Positions 45,485-57,443 of a DNA stretch of 64,000 nucleotides are shown piece after piece. The stretch's first letter is position 1. Each line of letters begins with the position of its first letter. The notes beneath the pieces were generated by a model. It ran no database searches. It was not told the origin of the DNA and worked only from the letters and a program-made list of their open reading frames with translations. The translations under genes and the position numbers were made by a program. Origin of the DNA: Adineta ricciae (Eukaryota; Rotifera; Eurotatoria; Adinetida; Adinetidae); assembly GCA_905250025.1 (NCBI GenBank), contig CAJNOJ010000206.1, positions 62,001 to 126,000 of the forward strand. Direction: 5' to 3'.

Positions 45485-46959
45485 ATCAATGACAAATTGT
45501 TCAGAAATAAAGTTTGAATAAAAGATAAGATTTATCAATATAGGATTCAAACTTCTAAAAACTAATCGTAACTTTATGACCTTTGATGACTCTTGCGAAA
45601 TGAAAATGACTTTGATATTTTCATTGTGTACTTTTCTTCATATTATTTTAAAAGAACTTTGAATTCATATATTTGTCAACTCATTATATTGATTATTGTA
45701 CTGAATAATAATAAAGAAACTCACATAAAGTCGTCGATAGATTAGATCAGCTCAAAATGAGTGTCATATGGAATCTATTAGGCTGGGCAAAACCGAGCTT
45801 CGACTCTCGATTCGTTTTTGGAAGTTGAAATCTGTTGCGAACAACTAAACCGTGTCTACGACAAGTAGATGAAGCGTGCTGAGAATTCTTCGGTTCGAAG
45901 CCAGCAGAATGGTTCTTCAGTCAAATCCGAATGCTTGCAGATCGGTGGCGGAAGATTGTTGAAAACAATGGACTTTGTTATGAAGAGTAGTTATTATTTC
46001 TGAATAAGTTTGTGAATGAAAATCAACTTTGTCAAAAGTGTTGCAGAACTTTTTGCCCAACCTAGTAATTGTTTGAACTGGGATTTTGGCCATTTTTGAT
46101 CATTATTAATTCAACAAGCCATCCAATACTCTTCTAAGCCGAAGTGAAATCTGGATTATGGCAGCTAGTTTCACCCCCACACTCTTCTTCAGAGTCGCAC
46201 GGAATTCATTTCGTTCGATGGGAAGATGAAACATTATGTTGGTCAAATGACTTTGCTTAGAAGCTGTTTATCCTTTCTACAATAATTTTCATCAATTTTT
46301 CGTAAAAAAGTAGTTTGAAAAGAAATATAATAATGTCGCTCCATCCAAATCACAAACAATTCCACAGCCATTATCTTAAAACTTAAATAACTTTAGCTTA
46401 AAATTTGATTTTTGCCAAAGTCTCGAAGGATGAATTGAACTGGATATTATGAAAGCATTTTCACCTTCAGAACCATTCACAAAACCCTCAATTTTAGAGC
46501 CACTGTATTCACCGAATTTGGAATCTGATTCACTTTGAGATTTCATGTTACTGAAAATTTCGTTGAGTTTATTCGCACCGTTTATTCGTAGTTTGATGTG
46601 CAAGAAATGTTAAATATAGTCAACGTTACATTGTTTTACCATTAAAATGTAAATTAAGACTTATTTCGTACAAACGCAAATTAAATCAGAACCAAAACAC
46701 ACATATGTGCTTCCCATTACCAAAGGATTAATATACTGATGAAAATGCCACAATATATTTAGAAATAGCTTCCAACAAATTGTACTTTATCAGCCTTTAC
46801 GGTAAGTTTTTCTTGATTAAATTCCAAATGAAAGGGGTTGTCTGACTTCCAGCTTTTTCATTCTAAAATTACTTTTTCTTCTTCTAATCTTTTACGTATA
46901 TAAATGAAAGAGGTAAAAGTTTGTGCGAATAAACCTTTATCTTTGTCTTAAACTTCATC
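45485..46959. other. Intergenic containing a mariner fossil
   Basis: Apart from the element at 45779-46064, I see only AT-rich sequence. A 75-codon minus-strand ORF (46603-46376) has no support. Confidence 0.4.
45779..46064 (+). mobile_element. Mariner/Tc1-type element, internally deleted
   Basis: Ends are inverted repeats: TAGGCTGGGCAAAACC at the left, and TTTTTGCCCAACCTA at the right. The interior keeps the C-terminal part of a mariner transposase: LEVEICCEQLNRVYDK-like in one frame, then AEWFFSQIRMLADRWRKIVE and NNG, ending with TAG. The N-terminal and catalytic parts are gone. At ~286 bp it is MITE-sized; a TA duplication is plausible at both ends but degraded. Confidence 0.8.
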
Positions 46960-47908
46960 ATGGCAGATCTAGCAACTATTCTTTCTATTCTTCAATTGGT
47001 TTTAATGGGTTTAGCCTTAGTTTTGACTTTGATCTATTCACTTTCAATTCTATCAAATCGTCGATTTCATCATCAAAATAATATCTTTATACTTAATATC
47101 TGTTTTGCTATAATGACAAGTGCGATTTTTTTTCTTGCATATCTTAGCATATTAAATTTCAATGTGAAGCTTTTCTATATTTCCAATATTTGCATAATTA
47201 TATACTATGCATATAGTATAGCAAGTATTCAAATACCATTTGCATTTGTGGCATTTACTGTACATCGATTTTGTTTTATATTATATCATACTCGACCTTT
47301 CTTTCGAACAAACAAATGGGTAATTATTTGTATTGGAGGACAATGGATTATTCAATTTCTTATTTCATTACCATTCATTATTAGATCACAACCAGTAAGT
47401 ACTATACGGTTCTTATTTTACTTTCTTCAAAATTTGTTTTTCTTTTCTCCAGTATTGTCTTATTCCAGTACCATTACGACTTTATTTTTTTATGATAGTA
47501 GTCATTGTACCATTATTTATGAATATTATTTTGAATGTGCGTATATTTATACATGTTCGATCATCAAGTTGTCGTGTTCGACCTGCGTGGACTGCTTCTA
47601 CAATTATCAATGTAAATAACACTCAACAACAACAACAACGAAAAGCATCAATTAGCCGCCGAGAAATATCGCTATTACGCCAAATGATTTTTATGTTTAC
47701 TATGTTTATTGGTGGTTGGACTCCAATATATTTTATGCTATATCTTAGTCAAATTATCTACATCAGTGGAATAATACAACTATTTGCTACAATATTATGC
47801 GAATTTGCTTTATTAAGTTTAATCATCAATTTATTTATTTGTAATCGTGAATTACGAGAATATTTAATGAACAAACTTCGCTTTTGTCTTATGAGGGAAT
47901 ATATTTAG
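46960..47908 (+). CDS. Rhodopsin-like 7TM receptor
   Basis: Exons 46960-47394 and 47453-47908, joined in phase 0 over a 58-nt intron; 296 residues. Seven hydrophobic segments can be counted. The TM3 end reads TVHRFCFI in the DRY position. TM6 contains FIGGWTPIYFMLY, and TM7/helix 8 has ALLSLIINLFICNRELREYL. The short size and divergent motifs are typical of lineage-expanded bdelloid GPCRs, and the ligand is unknown. The last codons (REYI and stop, 47893-47908) coincide with the outer end of a long inverted repeat, so the C-terminus was probably rewritten by an insertion or rearrangement. Confidence 0.75.
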
Positions 47909-49989
47909 ATGATGAAGCTATTCAGATCCCATCTTTTAGTGATAGACAGATCTCAATGAAGTATGAAAAAGGTCATGAGGATTCGTGCCCTCGCGCCTTT
48001 GTTCCAAAGATATTGAGTTCTCAAGATGTATACAAAAAGAGACTGAAATAAAGAATGATCGTTTTTAGAGAACAGTAGAGTTTTCAGGTGAAAACTTTTC
48101 CCCGGTCTTCTGCAGTGCTTGCATGATCCACCCTTGGTTATGAGTTGGATCATGTCTCATTAATACTACGTCTACTCAATGTTCATTGACCCATGGAACT
48201 ATCAGAATTTTCCACTTCACGTCCGATATTATTATACATCAGAAAAGTCCTCACATGGGAAAATCAGTGAAAATGATAGCTCAAAAAAAGTGATTAAAAC
48301 ATAGTGATTTTTCACACCAGCTGCATCAGATAGAAGGAGCCACATCGCATGAATCTGCGGCACATACTTTCGTGTCGAAAGAAAAACAGACTTCGATCAC
48401 AGTTTTGAAGGGTCCTGGATAGTTGTCTGTATAGCCACTGGCATACCAAGCGTACTCGATCATAGGACGAAAAACTTCGGAAGACAGTTAGTTATGAGTG
48501 AGTGACATAAGACGAACAATATCTTCCCGCTCGCTACTGTTGATGTTAACTTGATCGAGTAGCACACGATCGTACGATCGACGAGGGATCACTTTCATCT
48601 GTCTTTTAAAAAAGACATCTAATGGCTGAATTTGGTCTGTCATTTTCTTCGGTATTTCGACTCTCGTACATCCAGAAAGATGATCGTGCAAGCCCTTTCC
48701 ATGTGTTGGACCGCCCCAACAGTCCGAAATAAGTGGGAACTTTTGACGTCTTAAAAAGATGTGAACGAATATTCGCACTCATATGTTCGCTGAGCTCCTT
48801 CAAGCAAAGGTAAAGTGGTGAGAGGAGCTGACCATCAAGTGTACTTGTTGGCTGCACTGTAACTGTGAGTAGTGGTGTTTATGGAGCGAACAGTTCCAGT
48901 TGTAACTTTTCTCTCCTTTGTGGCGCAATGTTCGATTAGAGTGCAGCTCAAAATGGGTTTCACTTTGATCGGTGTTGACGCTTTCGTTGGCTTGGTATCG
49001 GGGCGAACGTTTGCGAACATCAGATATGAACTGATCGGCCGAAGTTCTGATGATCGCTCTAACTTCTGCATGATGCTTCGTCACAATCTGCAAATAACAA
49101 ATAATTTCGGTAAGTTTTTTTTCAAACGTTTTTGGCGAACTTAACGATTGACGAAAATCAAGAATTTTGGAACTCGTAAAATCTCCTTTTCTCATCTGTC
49201 CTTAGAAGAGAAGTTTCTCTCGCAGATTCATAAAACTGATCAGCAATCTCTTACCTTGGTCACCTTGCGCGAGATGACTTTGTGTTTGTTTTTAAAGGAG
49301 TGCAACCAGTAACTAGAGGCGACAAAGTTGTGTAACGATTCATCCAAAGCCTTCCTAAGAGCCCATCGACGTAGATCAATATCGTGTACTGGCAGTGCAT
49401 TCTCCCGAGCCCGTGCAAACATATCAAATACATAATCATTGATTTTTTCGAGCTTTTGTTTCTTCGTTCCGTGTCCAGTTGCTTGTTTGTATGCCACTCG
49501 TATATCGTATACAATCGAATGAAGAAAAAAAAAATGAACGTCAAATAGTTATCAAGAAGACGTGATCGCACACTATAGCAAAGGACACGAAAAAGAGGGT
49601 AACCGATAAACTATCATCATTCTTTCCAGCAATTTTTTTTTTCGTGTATAACAATATTAGATGTGAAGTGAAAAATTCTGATAGCTCCATGGGTCGATGA
49701 ACATTGAGTAGACGTGATATTAATGAGATATGATTCAACTCATAAACCAGAGTGGATTATGCAAGCACTGTAGAAGACCGGAAAAAGTTTTCATCTGAAA
49801 ACTCTACTGTTCTCTAAAAACGATCATTCTTTATTTCAGTCTCTTTTGGTATACATCTCGAGAACTGAATATCTCTGGAACAAAGGCGCGAGGGCACGAA
49901 TCCTCTTGACCTTTTTCATACTTCATTGAAGTCTGTCTATCACTAAAAGATGGGATCTGAATAGCTTCATCATCTAAATATATTCCCTC
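47893..49989 (-). mobile_element. Decayed Tc5/pogo-like element bounded by ~345-bp inverted arms
   Basis: Left arm 47893-48238 and right arm 49643-49989 are inverted copies, about 90-95% alike by eye. Between them on the minus strand are fragments of a DDE transposase. The arms share a 53-codon open frame (starting EGIYLDDEAIQIPSFSDRQ) ending in TAA. The six differences I count within that frame are all amino-acid changing, so it is probably not under selection. No clear target duplication flanks the arms. Confidence 0.6.
48360..49497 (-). pseudogene. Tc5/pogo-like (DDE_1) transposase, frameshifted
   Basis: On the minus strand: KKQKLEKINDYVFDMFARAR...VHDIDLRRWALRKALDESL (CENP-B/Tc5-type HTH, 49497-~49260). 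An intron (donor GTAAGAG, acceptor TATTTGCAG) leads into ADQFISDVRKRSPRYQANES, ..VNTDQS (first catalytic Asp), HSNRTLRHKGEK, then in another frame INTTTHSYS, TSTLDGQLLSPLYLCLKE, and in a third frame IPKKMTDQIQPLDVFFKRQM (the IQPLD motif of DDE_1). At least two frameshifts are needed, so the gene is dead. It is homologous to the transposase remnant at 54910-55980. Confidence 0.75.
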
Positions 49990-51088
49990 GTTAGTCGAAG
50001 TAATCAATTCATGTATGCAAAAGATGTACCGAAAGCGGCTAGTGGTTCTTCGGTACCTTTCTAGCGCTTTACTCATGACTAGCCGCACGTATCGTCTCGA
50101 TGTATATAGACTAGCAACTCATCTGATCAAGAAAAACTCATAATTGATCATAGTTTCCTGGCTCATGCACTTGCAGACTCATTCTCATATATAGTCCGTA
50201 AGTCTTGAACTCATTAAAATTTCAGCTATAGATTGTTATCGAAATCGCTTAGACCAATATGTAAATCGTGCAGCCTATAAATGAAGATTCTTTGATACTT
50301 CTTCGAGGGTTAGTATCGGGGGGTGTACGATTTGAATCCATGTTGTAGATGAAGACTAAACATTATCTTGAACGTCTCTTCAGAGAAAACGATTTTTTAC
50401 TTCTGAAATGTAGACGAACGTATTCTCCAAACATTCTATCAATTTTATCATCAGATATAATCCCTTCCAGTCGAGGGCACCGGTAAGAAATCAAGGCATC
50501 AACAGTACATTATCACCTCTCTACCATAGTTCTAGGGATATTGGAGGGGCTTGTGGGCTAGAATCCCTTTGTAAAATCTAAGTAATGTATCCCTCCCCAG
50601 CGCTACAACTTTCTTTCCTAAGGGATTCGGGAAAATATTTCTTTGGCCTCTGACTTTTAAAACCGAGATGTTTCTATCACCTATGGTCACTTACCTAAAG
50701 AAGCTTATTTTCATCTTTATGAGATATCGAAAAAAATCTTTTTCTGACTTTTGATCCCGAGGACGAATGCACTCTCAACCTCATCCCACTCCTCCTTATC
50801 AACATCCCTCCCAAACCGTATTTAACCCTTTGAGTCACATAGTAGCATTTTGGCTACACATGTTTTGTATTTATATTTTATCGAATACTTAATACGAATT
50901 TGCTCGTAGTTCTTTTTGAGTAAAGCTTTAAAGAATGTTCTAGAATTCGCACAGAGCATATATGAATAGAAATATTGTCGTATTGAAAAAGGTCTTGAAT
51001 GTATGCAAATGCTACTTAAATACATGTATATGTTGTGTTCAAACTAAATGTTTTACCTAAGATGTGACTTGGGCACATACTATTATAT

Positions 51089-51181
51089 GGAATTTATTGT
51101 GCTACAGTATTTGCAATTTTTTCTAATATATCCGTCATTCGATTTAGAAAAAATTGCAAATACTGTGACACAATAAATTCC
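51089..51181. repeat. Near-perfect 38-bp-stem hairpin
   Basis: The arms 51089-51126 and 51143-51181 are complementary except for about two mismatches, with a ~16-nt loop. The arm begins GGAATTTATTGTGCTACAG and continues TATTTGCAATTTTTTCTAA. It could be a small MITE (an inner CAGTATTTGC...GCAAATACTG resembles Tc1-type ends) or a microRNA-like precursor; size and mismatch pattern do not decide. Confidence 0.75.
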
Positions 51182-51499
51182 TCAATACTTATTAGCATAA
51201 AACGGAATATTCAGAATGTCTCTCTTTATGTAAAACGAACAAAGATTTGCTCAAATGTGGTTGAAAATAAATATAACAATTAAAATATATGTTCACACTA
51301 GACAATTTCAATGAATCTAAGCGAAGTGAACTGTGACCATGTCCATCACAATTCTTTATTCTATACACTCTTCACTTAGTATACACCAGTTTGATAATTT
51401 ACTTGGATGCATCTTAGTAAAAATAATTTGGGACTCAAAGGATTAACAAACTTTTGAGCGCTTTTGAGGAAAATGTTTTTCGACTCTTGACTGCCGATC

Positions 51500-51645
51500 C
51501 TCAGCTCCCTCCCAAACAATGCTTTATGAAATTTTAAGAATATCAATATACATTGATCTTTGACCTGCGACAGACACACACAAGCGAATTTCAGTGTTTT
51601 GACGACTTTTTTTGACATGACCCTCCTTACAGTCGAGGGAACAAG
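51500..51645 (+). repeat. Dispersed repeat R2, copy 2
   Basis: Matches 28870-29012 in order: TTTATGAAATTTTAAGA, GATCTTTGACCTG, GACACACACAAGC, then ATGACCCTCCTTACAGTCGA. The shared right end is the best-conserved part. Confidence 0.55.
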
Positions 51646-53193
51646 GATATATATTAAACGTGAGTTGTATACGTAGGTGTTCTATTTCTATAAGTGCTGA
51701 GTGTCTTTAGTAATTCTCCAAATATATTGTAGCAAAAGAATGATAAATGCATTTAATTGCCTTTCCATTCCAATCTATTTTCTCAACCGAAATGATGCAT
51801 TCTTTTGGGAACAAGGTGACATTTTAATTGTTTTTGCCAGAGCACTGAATGAATTTGTCAAAAAAATTATGAGAAATATCTCAAATTATGTCAAGTAGGT
51901 GAAAAAAGATAATATCTATAAGTATAATAGAAATGTCTGATGGAGATTCAATACAATGTTCTCAATATACAAACGATAAATAGAATGATACTTAGTTTGG
52001 AAATCTTTGACAAAATCGATTTAATAATTACATTCACCTATGTTGTATTTACTAAGCTCACAAATGAATGCATAATGCGTTGATTTACGCATACGAATAG
52101 TGCACGTTTAGAACATATTTTGTATGAAAACGATCATAATTTTATTGTGTTGGTCGTAACGCACTTTGAGTTATTTCTTTAAACGACGAAATGGAGACTG
52201 AAACATGTGAATCACCAATCACAGATCTTGAACATACAGCACAAAGTTATATAAATTCAAAACCAATTCTGTTTTCAAAAGAAATCTAATTGTCTGTATA
52301 TTTCTGAAGTTATATATACATTCGGCAACGGTGTTTCCTCCTACTTGTCAAAGCAAAATTTGACTTATGATTGCCATTTAAAAATCTGAAATAAAGAAAA
52401 ATATGTTTCCTCGCTGCCACTGTTTGAAAAAAATATTAAGAACTATATCGGAAGTAACGTTTAAAATAAAATACTTCATGGAATTGAAATAAACTCGATA
52501 TGTTTCTTCTAAGACAAAATAAACATCTATTAAGAAATGCAACTAACCTTTAAACCATACTAAACGATTTTTAGTTTCAAATCCGTATATACTGTGAGGC
52601 AACATATCTTGTATTTTAGCATTTTTTGACACAGAAAAATGCCTTAGCAGATTTTTATGACAGAAAACAATTGTGTTTTAAATCAAACACGTCAAGATCC
52701 AGTTAAAAAAGCTGATTGTCTGTGTATTCAATCCTTAACGTGATCGATCTATAGAAAAAATACTGATATAGTTAAGCGTGCTTTGTTTCACTAAAATATC
52801 TTTCAATGACCGCGACCGAATTGTGTATTTGCTTTGAATTCGACGTTGACAGATAATACATAATTGATCAGAAGGTACAAAAGTTTTGCGCTGATAGAGG
52901 TTTTTCATCCAATGCTGTCGAGCTATATTCTAACTCAATTAAAAGAACGCTTTGGAAATTTAGAAATAGACTAATCATATTTTTGCTAATAATCCATGAA
53001 AAGAAAAGGAGAACGCAAGAAATATGGGTAGAGATTTTGTTAAAAGTAAAAATTTTCTATTCTATCGGGAAGATAAAAATTTCTCGTTGTTCGGAAAAAC
53101 TCTCTGCTATACTTACAAGGTAAATTCTATCCTTTATCAAAATATTAACAGTGGAAATAATTTATACTCATATTCTGTTTGCATCGAGTCAAT

Positions 53194-54138
53194 ATGTTAT
53201 CATTACCAGAAATAACACTTAATCTTACTTTCGTCGGTTTCTTTACTGTTTTATTTGTTGGAACAACTGGAAATATTCTCAATCTTACCACACTATTATC
53301 GAAAGATTTTCGAAAACAATCGTGTATATTTTATCTGATTTGTTGTTCTGTATTTGATATGCTCACCGATGATGCTGCGATTATCGTTCGATTCTTGACA
53401 GAGTATTTTGGAAATAACCTGTATGTTACAAGTCATGTTGTATGCAAAATTCGTCCTTACTTCTTCTTCTGTTTACCAGCAACGGCTTCAACATGTCTTT
53501 TATTAGCGGCATTTGATCGATGTGTTTCAACATCATTACACGCTTGGTGGCGACGATTGAGTTCAATGTGGTTTGCTAAGCGTCTTTTCAGCGTACTCAT
53601 GTTATTTCTTTGGACTACAAGTATTTTTCATTTTATTGTATTTGATCTTCGAAATGGTACATGTGCACCTTTGCCTGGTCCTCTTTCGGTTGTAACTACT
53701 GCTTATAATCTCATTTTCGTGTCTATCATTCCTGATGGAGGTACGTTCATTTGTGGCATCATAACGTGGATTCATATACATCAATCGAAAAATCGTGTTG
53801 ATTTCAATATTCATGGCAACAATCAGACACCGAGTAATCGACGAACGAATCGACAGTTAGTCCTTTTAGTATTTGGACAGGCTTCTGTGTCCGTCGTAAT
53901 CGGAGCTTTACGATCTAGCGCATATGCATACAATTTGCTGACGAGCTCTGTGAAGAAGAGCATTGAACAACAACAAATTGAATATTTCATTCAGCAAAGC
54001 ACTCTTATACTTTTTTATTTCAAATTTGCTTTGGCTTTTTATATCAGCTATGGTGTGAGCGCCATGTTTCGAAAAACATTTCATAAATCGATGCAATCAC
54101 TAAAAAATCGGTACTTTCGTTTTTGTAAATGTGGTTAA
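53194..54138 (+). CDS. Rhodopsin-like 7TM receptor
   Basis: An intronless frame of 314 codons from ATG 53194. N-terminus LSLPEITLNLTFVGFFTVLF with an N-glycosylation site runs into TM1, which contains GTTGNILNLTTLL (GN motif of TM1). TM3 ends with LLAAFDRCVSTS, keeping DRC in place of DRY. A Cys in HVVCKIRPY could pair with the one in NGTCAPLPG. The third loop and tail are basic (SNRRTNRQL; KNRYFRFCKCG). AATAAA at 54220-54225. It belongs to the FMRFamide/peptide-receptor-like set common in bdelloids; the ligand cannot be predicted. Confidence 0.8.
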   Translation: MLSLPEITLNLTFVGFFTVLFVGTTGNILNLTTLLSKDFRKQSCIFYLICCSVFDMLTDDAAIIVRFLTEYFGNNLYVTSHVVCKIRPYFFFCLPATASTCLLLAAFDRCVSTSLHAWWRRLSSMWFAKRLFSVLMLFLWTTSIFHFIVFDLRNGTCAPLPGPLSVVTTAYNLIFVSIIPDGGTFICGIITWIHIHQSKNRVDFNIHGNNQTPSNRRTNRQLVLLVFGQASVSVVIGALRSSAYAYNLLTSSVKKSIEQQQIEYFIQQSTLILFYFKFALAFYISYGVSAMFRKTFHKSMQSLKNRYFRFCKCG

Positions 54139-54559
54139 ACGAAAAAATAGATATTTGTGTAAAATCATAGAACATGAACTAAATCAAAATGTAACTAGTA
54201 CCTGTGTTTTCTTGCTTTCAATAAAACGATTAAGATTCGTCAATAATTAACCCTCCGTAGATGTTGTGGGGTCCGCGTGAACCCGCACCGCACGATTTTT
54301 TCCTACTAGAACTGTATTTTATCAACTGATGCACTATTTTCAGTAACTTCATGTGTGGCTAAATAAGAGAAAAAGACTCCGCAATAATCCATCAATTCTA
54401 CAAATAAGTTTCCTTTTCTATGTTCAAAATTGTATTTCATAAATCAAATACGAATCATAAGTTTACTACTTTATCTCAAGAGATTACAAATCATGACAGT
54501 AATCGTCACTACATCACATACCGGAAAAACAGTAAATCAATCGATCCAAAAGTCCGTCT

Positions 54560-56285
54560 GACGAGGGAAGTATCCGAAGTTTTCACTTGCTTTACGGCTC
54601 ATATTTTGACCACAATTAGACCTCCAGGAGACTGGTAGAAAGTTAAAAAGATTTGGGCCCATGGTTCCGTAGTCAAAAGATATGACCACCTCACCGCTGA
54701 TACGAAACGAAATCTGTGACCAAGAACCTGAAAACTTTTTTCTGAAAATCTTTTGATTTGAATAGTAACTTTTCCGAGAATAACACCATGTAGCTCGGTG
54801 TCTATCTGCGCTCCCTTTCGTTTCTGTTGTGTAATGGTCACAAAATGAATGTGATGAATAATGCGTATATCTACTAGACTATATTTCTTCATTCACTCGC
54901 AAAAGTAAAATGATAAACGTCGTGTCTGTGACGAACATATTGGCTGATCGTATTGCGAAGAAAGATTCATGTCGTCCTTCAAGGAAAATTCATGAACAGA
55001 AACTCGCTGTGGACTTCTATGACACAATGAACGAAACGACTGGAAAACGAAAGCATACATGGAAATGTGTTCAGCATCGATTCAAACGGGTCCGTCACAT
55101 CCAATATATTGGCCGTTTTCGCGAATATTTCGAAGATCTTAGCACAAAAAAGCAAAAAATAGATAATATCGATACGTTCGTATTTCAAAGACTCGAAGCG
55201 GCTCGTGAAAACTGTCTTCCTATCCACGACATCGATCTCAAACTCTAGACTCTACAGAGAGCACAAAGACAGTCACTCCTGGAATTCGCAGCCTCTAAAC
55301 ATTGGATTAATAATTTTAAACACCGGCATGGCATTGTCTTTCGGAAAATTACGAAGTTCGTTACAAAACATGCCCTCGATGATGTTGAGGAAATTGAACA
55401 CGCAGGTGCTCGATTTCTCAAAGGAACCAAAGCTGAAATGCGGGAATGTAGGCCCACATAAATTATGAATACTGATCAAGGTGGATTGGAAAAAGAGCTG
55501 CATTCCATTCCGACATTGAGTTATCAAGGTGAAAAATGGACAGTGACCGGTGAATACTAGGACCTATTTGCTTATGTCTCAAGGAACCCGACGGACGGAT
55601 AAACGAAAGTGAGTTTGCACATATACTTTTCTGTCTTCAGTTTAAACTTTCCTAGACGTTCGCGCGAAAATGTTTCAGCTAAGAAATGTCGTCATAGAAT
55701 GTAGCAAATCTGACAAATTGACCAAGTCGCTCGTTCATTATTGGTTTCATATAGTTCTGTCTCCGAATGCATCCAAGAAGTGTCTTCATCTCTGGGACGC
55801 CTGGCCTACTCAGGATGACGTCGATATATATACCAGAAAGTGTCAGATTGCAAACGTCTCTGTATCCCATAGAAGACTACCGATCGATTTCAACCGTTCG
55901 ATGTGTTCTACAATCGGTAGTTGGCGTGAGAAGAGCTTATACTTTAACCATTTTTTTGTAGAATATCATTCTCGTCAGTGATATTTCATTCAATATCTTT
56001 CATGCATGTGAATAGCTAAAAGGTCCGAGATGAAGTATGTTAGAAAGTTTTTAGGAATTGAGGCTTGGTATTCATAAAAAAACAGACCCAGGGAGCACGG
56101 TGCCTGTTAATTATAATGGGCTACTACAGTCATTACAGAAAAATTTTTCAGGCTGTTGGTCACACCTTTTGACTACGGAACCATGGGCCCAAATCCTTTT
56201 AGCTTTTTACTAGTCTCCTGGAGGTCTGATTGTGGTCAAAATATGAGCCGTAAGGCAAGTGAACACTTCGGATACTTTCCTCGTC
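54560..56285 (+). mobile_element. Tc5/pogo-like DNA transposon with ~127-bp TIRs
   Basis: Left TIR 54560-54687 begins GACGAGGGAAGTATCCGAAG. The right TIR 56158-56285 is its inverted copy, about 90% alike by eye, ending CTTTCCTCGTC. The interior (+ strand) has a transposase remnant. Total ~1.73 kb. No clear TSD is seen (AGTCCGTCT on the left, AATAAGCTC on the right). Confidence 0.8.
54910..55980 (+). pseudogene. Tc5/pogo-like transposase remnant
   Basis: From ATG 54910: IAKKDSCRPSRKIHEQKLAV, FKRVRHIQYIGRFREYF, STKKQKIDNIDTFVFQRLEA, RENCLPIHDIDLKL and a stop. The HTH continues in other frames (LLEFAASKHWINNFKHRHGI; FVTKHALDDVEEIEHAGARF), then MNTDQGGLEKELHSI (first catalytic Asp) and YQGEKWTVTG. 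A later block (55670 on) reads NVVIECSKSDKLTKSLVHYW, KCLHLWDAWPTQDDVDIY (second Asp region). Several stops and frameshifts and a deletion make it non-functional. Homologous to the remnant at 48360-49497. Confidence 0.75.
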
Positions 56286-56720
56286 AATAAGCTCCCAACG
56301 TAGAGCTAGACCTAAAAGAGTTCCGCCTCAACACACGTCGTACATAAAGACTTCTTAATAATATGTTGCAAACTTCGTCCAATTTCAAATGATAATTTTA
56401 ATTCATTTATATAAAAAGAAACAAAGTAAAGTATCGTTTTTAAAATACTATGGATTGACTCCTATCCGTTTCTCAGAAATTCATTTTGTTACACATATTT
56501 CAGCTCCTCTAAACCTCTGAAAGAAACCAGAAAGTGAAAGTTAAGTATTTTATGAGCCGCTATACTTAGAGAATATTTGCCTGATATAGTTTTTCATATG
56601 ACGATGCCTGCGAAGATCCAACAACAGAATCGTTTCGTTTTTATCTACATATTTTTGCTAAAAATCCTTTCAAAGGTCTAATGTGTAGCAGTCGAGAAAT
56701 TACTGAATTTTTGGCTCGAT
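56286..56720 (+). repeat. Dispersed repeat R3, copy 1
   Basis: Diverged but collinear with ~62085-62670: ACATAAAGACTTCTTAATAA, TTGCAAA, TTTTAATTCATTTATAT, ATGGATTGACTCCTATCC, and further on AAGATCCAACAACAGAAT and TATCTACATAT. It begins exactly at the right TIR end of the Tc5-like element. Confidence 0.5.
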
Positions 56721-57443
56721 TAAATATTTCTAGGTAAAACGTGATCTCATTGATGCAACACATCTAATCTACCTAGTACTGACGCTGAAATTTTGGCAGT
56801 ATCATATAAAAAAAACATTATATTTCTAAAGTGTGTAGAACTTCATTATTGAGAATTATTGGAAAATTGGTATGTACTTTGACAATGTAATGAACCAAGG
56901 TGAGAATACGCAGTGGAAGAAAAGTAACATATGTTTTACCACTATAGAGTTCTACTGTATGTTGCTTGGCATATCGTCGAAATTATTGAAAGCAACAATT
57001 ACCTATAGAGATTCATATGAAAGACGATGAAATATATCAGTGTGGACTATTACGATGTTCATAAAAGGTAACACATAGCGTGCGATATGAATGCTGTTGT
57101 GCTGCCAATTGAATGATAGAAATAAAATTCAAACTATTCAAATCAAACTGAAAACATAAATTATAATTGACGCCCTGTGTTAATTAATTTGATGATCTCA
57201 TCAAAATCAGGATTTGTTTTGAGTACGTCGAATAAATATGTTTCATGCAATGTTTGTTTGTATCACATTAGTAGAAGTATTTCGCTCTTTTTCCACTATC
57301 GTATATAAAATGCACTCGTATTCTCATCGCCTGAGGAGCAATTATAAAGAGAATCTTTTCTGAGACGTATATAAGTATAAATCTATGTTTGACGATAAAT
57401 ACAAGCAATAATAGTAGAACAATTAAAAGATGATTTTTTGTCT
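56721..57443. other. Intergenic, nothing recognised
   Basis: AT-rich, with no supported exon or repeat. It forms the 3' flank of the B-box/NHL gene. Confidence 0.3.

Larger units (their letters stand above)
49990..53193. other. Gene-poor interval with R2 copy 2 and a long hairpin
   Basis: No supported gene in 3.2 kb. It holds a ~93-nt hairpin (51089-51181), R2 copy 2 (51500-51645) and a related GTCGAGG-ending stretch near 50470. Short ORFs are unconvincing. Confidence 0.4.

Noticed and set aside
49831..50088. Minus-strand ORF starting before the right inverted arm, as a separate gene
   Set aside because: Most of it is the arm itself. The same frame is present in the left arm and all differences between arms are amino-acid changing, so coding function is unlikely.
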